Assembly: GCF_003946085.1 (NCBI RefSeq)
Contig: NZ_RHOB01000006.1
Span: 62,001 to 126,000 of the forward strand
Source: Levilactobacillus angrenensis
Lineage (GTDB): Bacteria > Bacillota > Bacilli > Lactobacillales > Lactobacillaceae
Length of the DNA: 64,000 bases
Direction: 5' to 3'
The notes beneath the pieces were generated by a model. The model had not been told where the DNA came from. It worked only from the letters and a program-made list of their open reading frames with translations, and did not search any database. Shown one piece after another: positions 18,457 to 26,527 of this stretch (the stretch's first letter is position 1; every line of letters begins with the position of its first letter). A program made the translations under genes and the position numbers.

Positions 18457-19308
18457 GTGAATCCGAAGAAGCTGCAAAAACTCAAGAAAAAAGTCCGCCA
18501 CGCCCCGTTGAGTCAGCGCAAAACGACCTACATCGAGCGCATGACGGCCTACTACCACCAATTTAATGATTACCCGGCCATCAAAATTTTAATTAGCAAC
18601 GTTCTGTTAGCTGATCGGATGCTGGCGGCGGGTGACTTGCCCCAACAGTTGCCGCTCTTACAATTGCCCGACGACAGCCAAGACCAGGTCTACCGCAAGC
18701 TCAACGAAAGCTACCCCGCGGGCGACGCGACCGGCGACCGGCTCTGGAATGAACTGACCGACGCACTGCCGCGCTTAGACCATGACCTGCGCTCTTTCCG
18801 TGATTATTTAGAAAATCATTATGGGATGTGGGCCTACACGTCGGCACCCTTTATCAGTGACTTGGCCAAGTTCGTTGGCGACCGATCCGTGCTGGAAGTC
18901 ATGGCGGGCAACGGCTACATTTCCAAAGGCCTGCGTGACAAGCACAAGACGGTCTTCGCCACGGATAGTCAGGCGTGGACGGCGGAAAATGAGACTGGCC
19001 GTCATCCCCTGACCACTATCGAACCCCTCTCCGCATTGGACGCTTGGGCCAAGTACCAAGACCAGGTGGGCGTGGTCGTCATGTCGTGGTCGCCGGATGG
19101 CTTGCCGCTGGACTGGGAACTACTGCAGGCGATTCGCCAATCAGGAAAGGCCGTCGACTTCGTGGTACTGGGTGAACCCCATGGTGCCACCGGCTCAGCT
19201 GACTTCTGGGACCACGCCGACTTGCTAGAAAATAAGGCCACTCGCGATTTGAACCGGCATTATACGCCGATCGACCTGATCCAAGACCACGTCTTCTTGG
19301 TCAAATAA
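18457..19308 (+). CDS. SAM-dependent methyltransferase-like protein
   Basis: The 283-residue protein has a basic N-terminal start (MNPKKLQKLKKKVRHAPLSQ), a helical region (about 20-130), and a Rossmann-like part whose VLEVMAGNGYISKGL resembles motif I for S-adenosylmethionine binding. VVMSWSPDG could correspond to motif IV. No substrate-defining motif is visible. GTG start at 18457, eight bases after AAAGGA. Low-confidence function, high confidence that it is a real gene. Confidence 0.75.
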   Translation: MNPKKLQKLKKKVRHAPLSQRKTTYIERMTAYYHQFNDYPAIKILISNVLLADRMLAAGDLPQQLPLLQLPDDSQDQVYRKLNESYPAGDATGDRLWNELTDALPRLDHDLRSFRDYLENHYGMWAYTSAPFISDLAKFVGDRSVLEVMAGNGYISKGLRDKHKTVFATDSQAWTAENETGRHPLTTIEPLSALDAWAKYQDQVGVVVMSWSPDGLPLDWELLQAIRQSGKAVDFVVLGEPHGATGSADFWDHADLLENKATRDLNRHYTPIDLIQDHVFLVK

Positions 19309-19344
19309 CCCCAGAAATGTAATATTACATTCACCATTCATCTA

Positions 19345-19373
19345 TTTACCCCTGTTGGGTGTTTTGCTATGAT
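19345..19373 (+). promoter_or_regulatory. Promoter of the 37-residue peptide gene
   Basis: TTTACC and TATGAT are separated by 17 bp, with the start codon about 35 nt downstream. Confidence 0.7.
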
Positions 19374-19408
19374 ATGACAAGTAATAGGCATACAGGGAGG
19401 AACCATTG

Positions 19409-19522
19409 ATGGTCGCACTGGGGAATATTTTATTTTACGGCTTGGGCACCTTGCTCCTGCTCGCGTTAGGTTACGCAGCGGTCGCCAGCTACCAAGCTCA
19501 TCGCAATGATGAAGAAAATTAA
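19409..19522 (+). CDS. 37-residue single-span membrane peptide
   Basis: The peptide starts MVALGNILFYGLGTLLLLAL, has one hydrophobic helix and a charged C-terminal tail (HRNDEEN). GGGAGG lies at ideal distance before the ATG, a sigA-type promoter is just upstream and a perfect terminator just downstream, so it is a complete small transcription unit. Function unknown; it might act on a membrane partner or be a type I toxin-like peptide, for which there is no direct evidence. Confidence 0.75.
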   Translation: MVALGNILFYGLGTLLLLALGYAAVASYQAHRNDEEN

Positions 19523-19570
19523 AAATGAGGTTAGAACCTGCCGGCTGGCAGTGATTCTAACCTCATTTTT
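19521..19570 (+). terminator. Terminator of the small membrane peptide gene
   Basis: AAAAATGAGGTTAGAA pairs perfectly with TTCTAACCTCATTTTT. Confidence 0.92.
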
Positions 19571-19581
19571 CGTTGCGTAGC

Positions 19582-19936
19582 TAAAGATTGAAAGTGGCAT
19601 TGATGTGCCAGTTCTTGGAGCAACAGCGTTCTATCCACTTAAAATTAGTGAAAACGGGAGCTTGCGTTGGGCAGAAGTTAGCCGACAATTTAATTTTCGT
19701 CAAGGTCTAAATCGGTTGTTATTGCCGCACATTCTTGTAGCCAGGAGTCCGCCAAATATGGGTTCAGCCGTGGGAGTTGCCTTAGCGGCGCGGTTCATGC
19801 TGCTTAGACAACTGGCGTCTTTGAGACGTGACCTTCGGCTCAAAGCGAGGCCGAGACCGCTTCTCAGGCTCGGTCCGGTCCGCCCACCGCGTTCCAACCC
19901 ATAGTTGGTGGACGGGAGGTGGCCAGCATAGACTAC
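19582..19936 (+). repeat. Interspersed inverted-repeat element, internally deleted copy 6
   Basis: The left terminus TAAAGATTGAAAG is at 19582-19594, followed by GTTCTATCCACTTAAAATTA. The sequence then jumps to the right half (TATGGGTTCAGCCGTGGGAG, CAACTGGCGTCTTTGAGACG, CCAACCCATAGTTGG). The right terminus is missing: the copy runs into the 3' end of the ydcF-like gene. Confidence 0.85.
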
Positions 19937-19943
19937 GTTTCAG

Positions 19944-21011
19944 CTACTGATATTCCGCCCAAGTCAGTACCAGCGTTAACAACAGCATCAGCCCGACGGC
20001 CACGGCATGCCAGCGCTTGTTGCCCACAAAGATGGCAATGTATTCGCGCAAGATAGCGTTAGGCAAGAAGAATTTGGCCGTGTGCGCGCCGATACCGTTG
20101 GCCTTTAACCCGGCCTTACGCGCAATCATCCCCGCCCGAAACGTGTGGTAGCCGTTGGTCACAAAGGTCACCCGTGGCTTGGCGGGTCCGTGTTGGGCAA
20201 TGATTCGTTGTGAAAAGACCATGTTCTCGTAGGTCGTCTTGGACTGGTCCTCAGCAATTGCATGGTCAGCGGGCAGGCCCTTAGCCAAGGCATAACGACG
20301 CATGGCCACCCCTTCGGCCACGGTCTCGTCGCCACCCTGGCCACCGGAGAAAATCATCATTGGCGGCCGACCGGTCTTGGCCAGTTGCTTACGGTAAAAC
20401 TTCAGGCCGCGGTCAATCCGTTGGCCCAACAGTGGTGAGACCTCGTCGCCATTTAGCAAGCCCGCTCCCAGCACAATTAAATAATCCTGCTTATAGCGGG
20501 GATGATTAAATTGATAAATGAATAGCATAGTCAGGTAATTGTAAAACCAAAATAACACGTAGAAGATGACCATCGCCGGGAATAAATTTAACACGGTCGC
20601 CACCGGCACGGGCAAATATAGCGTGGACAACCGCGTCACAAACGGCGCTAGTAAAATGGCGATACCTAAAATCAGCGTCAACATGTTGGCCAGCGTATGG
20701 CTCTCCCGCTTCCAGACGATCCACGCATTCCACAGCAACAAGAAGGCCTGCAGGGCAAAGACCACCCCAATCAGCAGCAGTAACAGCACGAACAACGCGA
20801 GGCTGATGACGATAAGCCATTGGTTATTGGTCCCCAGGATGGTCACGGCCAGCATGGTCAAAAACGAATAGAAAAATAGCGAAAACCAAATGCCATTGCC
20901 TAGCCGCCGTTTCTCAATGCCATAACTGATGGCAAAAATCAGGCCAAAGCTCAACGGCACCACCCACCCCAGGTACACGACTCCGGGAATATCAAATAAT
21001 TCATTTTGCAT
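19944..21011 (-). CDS. YdcF-family (DUF218) membrane protein
   Basis: Six or seven membrane segments (about 1-165) precede a C-terminal DUF218 domain (about 175-330) with YLIVLGAGLLNGDEVSPLLG, IFSGGQGGDE, QSKTTYENMVFS and FVTNGYHTFRA; a last hydrophobic helix ends the 355 residues. DUF218 proteins such as SanA/YdcF are linked to envelope integrity, without a firm reaction. The ATG at 21011 has AGAGGGG ten bases before; a TTG three codons upstream overlaps this site. The stop codon touches repeat copy 6. Confidence 0.88.
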   Translation of the reverse strand: MQNELFDIPGVVYLGWVVPLSFGLIFAISYGIEKRRLGNGIWFSLFFYSFLTMLAVTILGTNNQWLIVISLALFVLLLLLIGVVFALQAFLLLWNAWIVWKRESHTLANMLTLILGIAILLAPFVTRLSTLYLPVPVATVLNLFPAMVIFYVLFWFYNYLTMLFIYQFNHPRYKQDYLIVLGAGLLNGDEVSPLLGQRIDRGLKFYRKQLAKTGRPPMMIFSGGQGGDETVAEGVAMRRYALAKGLPADHAIAEDQSKTTYENMVFSQRIIAQHGPAKPRVTFVTNGYHTFRAGMIARKAGLKANGIGAHTAKFFLPNAILREYIAIFVGNKRWHAVAVGLMLLLTLVLTWAEYQ

Positions 21012-21163
21012 TGTTTCCAAACCCCTCTAATCCAGGATGTCATCGCGTGATTCACGCCACAACGTAACCCTAGAATAGCATAGTTTGCCACTAACCACCG
21101 GTAAATTTGGCCTAAAAAACGAGAGTGGGACAAAAGGTGGTTAGCGGGTTTCGGCCATTTAAA

Positions 21164-21819
21164 GCTGGTGCCTGAAGGTTGAAAGTATCACTAACGCGGC
21201 AATTCCCGGAACGACAGTGTTTTATCCACTAAAATTAGTGAAACCAGGAGCCTGCGTCAGCCAGAGATTCCGCCTGCTATGGGGGACACCTCCAGCCTGA
21301 GGGGCGGGCTTCCGGCTCGCTTGAAAGCCTGGCCAAGACCGCCAGTCTCTCAAGTCGTCCCACGCTGTAGGCTGAGAAAGGACCTCAGCCAACACCGTCG
21401 ACACAGCTGACTCCACCTCTGGCTGCCTCCGGCGGGTTAGCGATGACCAGCAACCTTGTCTTAGTTAAAGACTAATTGTCAAATCAGCCGCTACCTGTGG
21501 CTAAACCAAACGTTACTAGCACATACCTTAGTAGCCGGGAGTCCGCCAAATATGGGTTCAGCCGTGGGAGTTGTTTTAGCGGCGCGGTTCATGCCGCTTA
21601 GACAACTGGCGTCTTTGAGACGCGACCTTCGGCTCAAAGCGAGGCCGAGACCGTCCCTCAGGCTCGGTCCAGTCCGCCCACCGCGTTCCAACCCATAGTT
21701 GGCGGACGGTAGGCGGTCAGTTCTCGCTACGAAGCTGTAACCGACTAATTTTTTCATCATCAGTCGCACGGTGACAATGGTTCTAGCTGATTTCCGGCTT
21801 TCAACCTTCAGCTGGTACC
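21164..21819. other. 9-bp near-perfect target duplication around copy 7
   Basis: GCTGGTGCC at 21164-21172 directly precedes the left terminus and GCTGGTACC at 21811-21819 directly follows the right terminus of copy 7: eight of nine bases agree. This is what a transposition event would leave. Confidence 0.65.
21173..21810 (+). repeat. Complete 638-bp interspersed inverted-repeat element (copy 7)
   Basis: This is the reference copy. TGAAGGTTGAAAG (21173-21185) and CTTTCAACCTTCA (21798-21810) are perfect 13-bp terminal inverted repeats. The inside has no credible gene but many hairpins, for example GCGTCT-TTG-AGACGC and the nested stem around CCAACCCATAGTTGG closed by GTCCG/CGGAC. It looks like a non-autonomous MITE-like element. 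It sits between the ydcF-like gene and the candidate RNA gene. Confidence 0.88.
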
Positions 21820-21841
21820 CCAAAAGGCGTTTGCCCCAAAC

Positions 21842-22052
21842 AAAAAAAAACGCCCAACCAGTCAAAGACTGATTGGACGCTTTTACACAGCATTCGATTG
21901 CTCGAATGGATCTATCTCGGAATCCACATTCCCTCAAGATCAGACACGTCACAAATCCGGTGACATCTGTGCCCTGCTGACAAATTCACCTAGCCGCTTG
22001 CGCGGACGCTCCTTGCAAGCAAGGGACGCGTGATTTCTCGACTCATCGCATA
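21842..22052 (-). ncRNA. Candidate structured non-coding RNA, about 210 nt
   Basis: The unit has its own sigA-like promoter at its 5' end and a strong terminator at its 3' end (GCGTCCAATCAGTC pairing with GACTGGTTGGGCG, then nine U, 21842-21880). In between there is no ORF with a ribosome site. On the minus strand local hairpins follow one another: CCTTGC-TT-GCAAGG, CCGC-GCAA-GCGG, GTCAC/GTGAC inside CAGA/TCTG, GGAAT/ATTCC, and CATTCGA-GCAA-TCGAATG; two have GCAA tetraloops. I do not recognise 6S, tmRNA, SRP or RNase P signatures, although 6S has similar length. A long 3' UTR of the 22090 gene is the alternative. Confidence 0.6.
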
Positions 22053-22058
22053 GGAACA

Positions 22059-22087
22059 ATACTACCACATGACTGCGGTGAGTTCAA
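22059..22087 (-). promoter_or_regulatory. Promoter of the candidate RNA gene
   Basis: On the minus strand TTGAAC and TAGTAT are separated by exactly 17 bp. The -35 begins three bases after the stop codon of the upstream gene. Confidence 0.65.
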
Positions 22088-22089
22088 GC

Positions 22090-22692
22090 TTATTTGGTTT
22101 TCTTAGTCGTGGTCCGCTTAGCCGCTGGCTTCTTGGCCGGCGCCTTCTTAGCTGTCGTCTTGCGCGTTGTTTTCTTAGCGGCCGGTTTCTTGGTGGCCGT
22201 GGTGTCTTCAGCGGGCTTTTTTACGTCCATTTCTGCCTGATTAGCAGCGGCCGTCTGCAGCTTTTCAATCTGGAGCTTCAACCAGTCATGGAGACTTTCA
22301 TCCGCCACTGCGGCTTGGTCCACGTAGGTCGTTGCCGGTGCCAAGGCATCGATGCGCAGACCAGAAACGTTGATGTCTGGCGTTTCAATGACGGCGTAGA
22401 CGTTGATATCTGCTTCGTCATCCGTTTCTAAAATCTTGCCAATCGTCTTACTATCCTGTAGCGGCAGGTTGATGACGCTCATTTCCAACCGCACTGACAC
22501 CGCCGTATCGGTCAATTTCAGTTCCGCTTGGGCAAGCCGGTCCTTGCCAATCTGTTCGCGGATAAATGCAGCCAGTGGTGCCATCGCCCCGTCTGGATCT
22601 TTCTCAAAGTCCTTTTCAGTGGTGTCCACCGTGAAATGTTGGATTTCATCAGCTTCGACCGCGTCAATAAAAGTTTGAATTTCACGTTTCAT
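22090..22692 (-). CDS. Unknown cytosolic protein with Lys/Ala/Pro-rich histone-like tail
   Basis: Residues 1-150 of 200 form an acidic alpha/beta-looking region (VEADEIQHFTVDTTEKDFEK near the front) with no domain I recognise. From about residue 157 the protein is a low-complexity basic tail of KKPAAKK, KKTTRK and AKKAPAKK units, like bacterial histone H1-like or nucleoid-associated tails. Non-specific nucleic-acid or ribosome binding by the tail is inference. GAGGTG precedes the ATG. It is the second gene of a probable two-gene unit, 10 bp after the 22703 gene. Confidence 0.8.
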   Translation of the reverse strand: MKREIQTFIDAVEADEIQHFTVDTTEKDFEKDPDGAMAPLAAFIREQIGKDRLAQAELKLTDTAVSVRLEMSVINLPLQDSKTIGKILETDDEADINVYAVIETPDINVSGLRIDALAPATTYVDQAAVADESLHDWLKLQIEKLQTAAANQAEMDVKKPAEDTTATKKPAAKKTTRKTTAKKAPAKKPAAKRTTTKKTK

Positions 22693-22702
22693 TCTCTACA
22701 CC

Positions 22703-23125
22703 TCATTTTTTAGCAGCAAATCGCTTGCGGTCGGCGATCTTTTGTTGCCGTTGCCGTAACCGTAATGCCAGGACCAACCAGTAGGCATTGCCCACAATCA
22801 GCGCCAGGCTGTACGCTGACATTAACATTTTAATCATGACGCTAGCGCCACTGTCCATCCACATGTTGAAGAGCACGCTGATGGGCGACAACGTGTACAG
22901 CGCAATGACCAGCCCCATCAAGTAAAACGACGGGTGCCAATCCAACGCTGCCAACACGATGGGAATCACGTACAGCACGAGCGCAATCAGCGTGGTCCGC
23001 AAAAATTCACTCATGGTCATTTGGACGTTAGTCGAGTCAACAAAGGGCCGCGACATTAAGAAATTCAGAATCACAAAGCCGACCATGGAAATGATGGCCC
23101 AGGCAATTACGTTACGATCTTTCAT
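22703..23125 (-). CDS. Unknown four-span membrane protein
   Basis: The 140-residue protein has four hydrophobic segments (about 7-25, 45-62, 68-85, 100-122) and a basic C-terminal end (RQRQQKIADRKRFAAKK) that should face the cytoplasm. GAGGAG sites precede the ATG at 23125. It is co-oriented with the tail protein 10 bp downstream and probably co-transcribed. No family recognised. Confidence 0.75.
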   Translation of the reverse strand: MKDRNVIAWAIISMVGFVILNFLMSRPFVDSTNVQMTMSEFLRTTLIALVLYVIPIVLAALDWHPSFYLMGLVIALYTLSPISVLFNMWMDSGASVMIKMLMSAYSLALIVGNAYWLVLALRLRQRQQKIADRKRFAAKK

Positions 23126-23158
23126 TTTAAAATAAACTCCTCAAATAAATTCAAAAAA

Positions 23159-23195
23159 TAAAAGACGCAGTCAAACCGACCACGTCTTAGTCAAT
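23159..23195 (-). terminator. Terminator of lplA
   Basis: On the minus strand AAGACG(TG)GTC pairs with GAC(TG)CGTCTT, followed by TTATTTTTT. Confidence 0.75.
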
Positions 23196-23257
23196 TCCAT
23201 TCTATTCTAACTTATTCCTGCTAGAAAATCAGCTAATCGCCGAAAACTAACGGGAAT

Positions 23258-24271
23258 CTAATCAACTAACAAGTCCAAAACGTCTTGCTTGTCGATCCCG
23301 TTGAAGTACAACTGGGTGTTCACGCTGTCCAGGACCTTGCCGACATTTTCGCGGTCATAACGCACACCAGCCAGCTTGTCTGCCAGTTCCGTTGCGTCAG
23401 ATGGTCCGAAGAAGTCACCGTAGAACTTGATGTTCTTGATCTTGCCGTTTTCAACTAACAAACGGGCATCAATGGTCCCAGCCGTAAAGTGCTGACGCTT
23501 CTTGACCGTGAATTCTGGTGAGTTGCCGTAGACCCAATCCCAGTTGCTGTAGTAATCATTGTAGATCTTGTCAATGGCAGCCTTTTCGTCGTCTTCGATA
23601 ACGACTTCCTTGTCCTTGATGGCATCCAGACTGTCCACGTGGAACAATTCCTTCAGCAAGGTGTCTCGGAATTCTGGCACCGTTAAGTTTTGATATTCCG
23701 GTGCTAAGTAAGGCTTCAAGTTCGTGACCCGTGAACGGACTGACTTGATTCCCTTAGACTTCATCTTGTCTTCTGGCACGTTCAAGGCATGTGCGATCAC
23801 GTCTTGGTCCACGTCGAGCATCAAAGTTCCGTGAGAGAAGGTCTTGCCGCTGTGCGAGTACATCGCGTTACCGGAGAACTTCTTGCCGTCAACTAAGATG
23901 TCGTTTCGGCCAGAGACTTCAGCAGTCGTGGCACCCATTTGGTGTAAGGCATCGACGATGGGTTGGACGAAGGACTTGAAGTCCCCGAACTCTTCGCTAT
24001 CGCTATCAACCACGAAGCTGAAGCAAAGGTTCCCGAGGTCTTGATAAACAGCACCGCCACCCGATAACCGACGAGTGACCGTAATATTGTTTTCCTCAAC
24101 GTATTTTTGGTTGATCTCTTCCAACGTATTTTGGTTGCGACCAACGATGATGCAAGGTCCTTCATAGTAGAACAACACTAATGGTTCATCAAATTTCTTG
24201 TTGTTCATTAAGTATTGTTCCGTTGCTAAATTGTGGCGAATATCGTGTGATTTCATGGCATACCAATACAT
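23258..24271 (-). CDS. lplA: Lipoate-protein ligase A
   Basis: The 337-residue enzyme activates free lipoate with ATP and attaches it to E2 or H-protein lysines. The lipoyl-AMP binding signature RRLSGGGAVYQDLGN is complete, as are GRNQN near the front, SGRNDILVDGKKFSGNAMY, and SHGTLMLDVD. The C-terminal accessory domain (about 250-337) is present. AAGGGG precedes the ATG. A cre site overlaps the -35, so catabolite repression through CcpA is expected. No lipoylated enzyme gene is in the window. Confidence 0.95.
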   Translation of the reverse strand: MYWYAMKSHDIRHNLATEQYLMNNKKFDEPLVLFYYEGPCIIVGRNQNTLEEINQKYVEENNITVTRRLSGGGAVYQDLGNLCFSFVVDSDSEEFGDFKSFVQPIVDALHQMGATTAEVSGRNDILVDGKKFSGNAMYSHSGKTFSHGTLMLDVDQDVIAHALNVPEDKMKSKGIKSVRSRVTNLKPYLAPEYQNLTVPEFRDTLLKELFHVDSLDAIKDKEVVIEDDEKAAIDKIYNDYYSNWDWVYGNSPEFTVKKRQHFTAGTIDARLLVENGKIKNIKFYGDFFGPSDATELADKLAGVRYDRENVGKVLDSVNTQLYFNGIDKQDVLDLLVD

Positions 24272-24341
24272 AACCCAAAAACCCCTTTCAAATTAACCAA
24301 CCCGGGGCCGTCCCATACGGTAACTTTCCCGGTTACTTTAA

Positions 24342-24370
24342 ATCATAGCACGAGTTGTAATCGATTACAA
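24342..24370 (-). promoter_or_regulatory. lplA promoter with cre site (CcpA)
   Basis: On the minus strand TTGTAA and TATGAT are separated by 17 bp. TGTAATCGATTACA at 24356-24369 is a perfect palindrome and a full match to cre TGNNANCGNTNNCA. It overlaps the -35, the classic layout for CcpA repression. Confidence 0.85.
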
Positions 24371-24405
24371 TTCAGCTTACAAACCGCTGCCATACCGTGA
24401 AAAAA

Positions 24406-24513
24406 TCCGGTAACTCACCGGCATTTCCCCAGTCATTTGCGCCAATTCCGGTGGCATTTTTCAGGTTAAGCACCGAAAAAAATCGTCCAGGTTCACCCCG
24501 GGCGATTTCCAAC
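24406..24513 (-). terminator. Tandem terminator-like hairpins after the Rrf2 gene
   Basis: On the minus strand AAATCG pairs with CGATTT plus a U-run (24478-24513), and further on CCGGT-GAGTT-ACCGG plus a U-run (24406-24434). They separate the Rrf2 gene from the lplA promoter. Confidence 0.65.
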
Positions 24514-24610
24514 GACATTAATGGTGGCCGTAACCACCATCCCTTATCTATACCTCTATTATACCCGCTTCATTTTCAGAAGGGCAGCAAATTGCTCACC
24601 AACGCAGCAT

Positions 24611-25075
24611 TTAATCATGGTTAATTAAGCGGCGGAAGAATCCGTGTTGATGGAGATCCTTTTTGAGGTCCGTCATCGTGAACTGGTGATAGAATTTGCG
24701 ATAATCTTCATCAGCCAACGTGAAGAGATCCGTCAACGTTTGCGAAATGTTGGCGGAGATATCCGTGTTGTCACTCGCTTTGGTTCCCTTGGAATCCCCA
24801 GTAATGAACCGCGCGTAACTGATTGTGGGCGGGATGGTCAGGTCATACAGTTCGCCCACATTAATATCTGTCAGGTCACGGACCAACTGATACCCCCCGT
24901 TCTTCCCAACAGAGCCTTCAATATATCCCTGTTTATGTAGGACGGAGAGAATGTTGCGAATCATGACCGCATTCAGTTGTAAGGATGTTGCCAACTCCCG
25001 GCTCGCAATCTTGCGGGGACGATTCTCGTCCAGGTAGAGCAAGCTGTGGACCGCAACAGAAAAGTCTAATCTCAT
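24611..25075 (-). CDS. Rrf2-family transcriptional regulator
   Basis: The 154-residue protein has the Rrf2 winged helix: MRLDFSVAVHSLLYLDENRP, then ASRELATSLQLNAVMIRNIL and the wing VGKNGGYQL. The cysteines that hold an iron-sulfur cluster in IscR or NsrR are absent, so it resembles YwnA/CymR-type members. Target genes are unknown; the opp operon and lplA are the neighbours. The Shine-Dalgarno is poor. A short palindrome GGTATGATACC at about 25117-25127 overlaps its likely -10 and might be its own operator. Confidence 0.85.
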   Translation of the reverse strand: MRLDFSVAVHSLLYLDENRPRKIASRELATSLQLNAVMIRNILSVLHKQGYIEGSVGKNGGYQLVRDLTDINVGELYDLTIPPTISYARFITGDSKGTKASDNTDISANISQTLTDLFTLADEDYRKFYHQFTMTDLKKDLHQHGFFRRLINHD

Positions 25076-25375
25076 CGTTCAGCCATCGCTTTCAAAAATT
25101 CTGTAGTTATTACTGGTATCATACCACATCTTGTGAAATCAGACGACGTTCCCCGCCATCACCTAAGTATTTTCTCATTCAGAATATACATGCATATTGT
25201 TTCAAGGAAATGTATAGCTTAACCCTGTAAATCACTAGTTTGATAACCAGATTGTCCAACTATTTACTTTCAAGTTAAATTTTTTATCATTTTGTCAATT
25301 GTCTGCGATGATTGATATAACAAAGTTCGTGAAGATTCTATGAAGACTTAATGGCAAAATAATTCAAATTTGGGG

Positions 25376-25404
25376 TTGTAAATGAGAATTTGATTAACTA
25401 TAAT
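25376..25404 (+). promoter_or_regulatory. Promoter of the opp operon
   Basis: TTGTAA and a consensus TATAAT are separated by 17 bp. The leader is about 105 nt with no obvious riboswitch. Confidence 0.75.
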
Positions 25405-25513
25405 CAAACACAATTATTGTTAAGCACCGAACTGAATACGGAAAGATGTTTATTCACCGGGCTTTATGCAAAAATGAGAGATATATTAGAATTAACATTG
25501 GGGAGGGATTTCC

Positions 25514-26527
25514 GTGACGACCACATCAAACTTTTTAAGTATTAAAGACGTCAGTACGGCTTTCAAGATTGATGGCCAATTCTACGACGCCATTTCTCAC
25601 ATTGATCTCCAAGTCCAACGTGACGAAATTCTCGCCATTGTCGGTGAATCAGGTTGTGGTAAGAGTACGCTAGCCACTACGATCATGGGGTTGCATGACC
25701 CCCACGAAACCAAGATTTCTGGTGAAATTGATTTTGAAGGTACCGACCTCTTGCAGCTGGATGACGCTGGCTACAATCAATTCCGCGGTGCCAAGATTGG
25801 CATGATCTTCCAAGATCCCCTATCTGCTTTAAACCCGCTTAAGCGCGTTGAAGACCAGATCAGCGAGGTCATGGATTACCACACCGACCTGACTAAGGAA
25901 GAAAAACATGACCGCGTCTTACAATTACTCGACGAAGTTGGCATCGTCAATCCTAAACGAACGGCTCATCAATTTCCTCACGAGCTGTCCGGCGGGATGC
26001 GTCAACGGGTCATCATCGCCATCGCCATTGCCTGCAAGCCGGACCTCATCATCGCCGACGAACCGACCACGGCCCTGGACGTCACGATTCAAGCACAGAT
26101 TTTGGATGTCTTACGGGCAATCCAAAAGGAAAACCACGCCGGCATCATCCTGATCACTCATGATTTGGGAGTCGTCGCCGAAACAGCTGACCGGGTGGCC
26201 GTCATGTACGCGGGGCAAATCGTCGAACAAGGAACGGCAGAGCAGATCTTCAATACGCCGGAACATCCTTACACCCGTTCGTTACTCCGGTCCATGCCAC
26301 AACGGGATAACGAAAACGATGACCTCTATGTTATCAAGGGCAATGTTCCTTCACTTCAGAAGATGCCAAGCACCGGTGACCGGTTCGCTCCCCGAATTCC
26401 GTGGGTGCCCGCCGATGCCCATGAAGCCAATCCAACCATGCATGAAGTGACTCCGGGACACGAGGTCCGTTGCACCTGCTACAAGCACTTCAAATTTCCA
26501 GATGAGAAGGGGAGCGTGACCGCATGA
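25514..26527 (+). CDS. oppD: Oligopeptide ABC transporter ATP-binding protein OppD
   Basis: The 337-residue ATPase has Walker A GESGCGKST, the Q-loop FQDPLSALNP, the ABC signature LSGGMRQR and Walker B DLIIADEPTTALD. The C-terminal oligopeptide-transporter extension with CTCYKHF (possible metal or cluster site, as in other OppD/F proteins) is present. It powers peptide import together with OppF. GTG start at 25514, six bases after GGAGGG. The gene overlaps oppF by four bases. Confidence 0.95.
   Translation: MTTTSNFLSIKDVSTAFKIDGQFYDAISHIDLQVQRDEILAIVGESGCGKSTLATTIMGLHDPHETKISGEIDFEGTDLLQLDDAGYNQFRGAKIGMIFQDPLSALNPLKRVEDQISEVMDYHTDLTKEEKHDRVLQLLDEVGIVNPKRTAHQFPHELSGGMRQRVIIAIAIACKPDLIIADEPTTALDVTIQAQILDVLRAIQKENHAGIILITHDLGVVAETADRVAVMYAGQIVEQGTAEQIFNTPEHPYTRSLLRSMPQRDNENDDLYVIKGNVPSLQKMPSTGDRFAPRIPWVPADAHEANPTMHEVTPGHEVRCTCYKHFKFPDEKGSVTA

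Noticed and set aside
21222-21952. Open frames inside the complete repeat element
   Set aside because: They differ in frame and length between copies 7 and 10 and have no ribosome sites, so the element is taken as non-coding.
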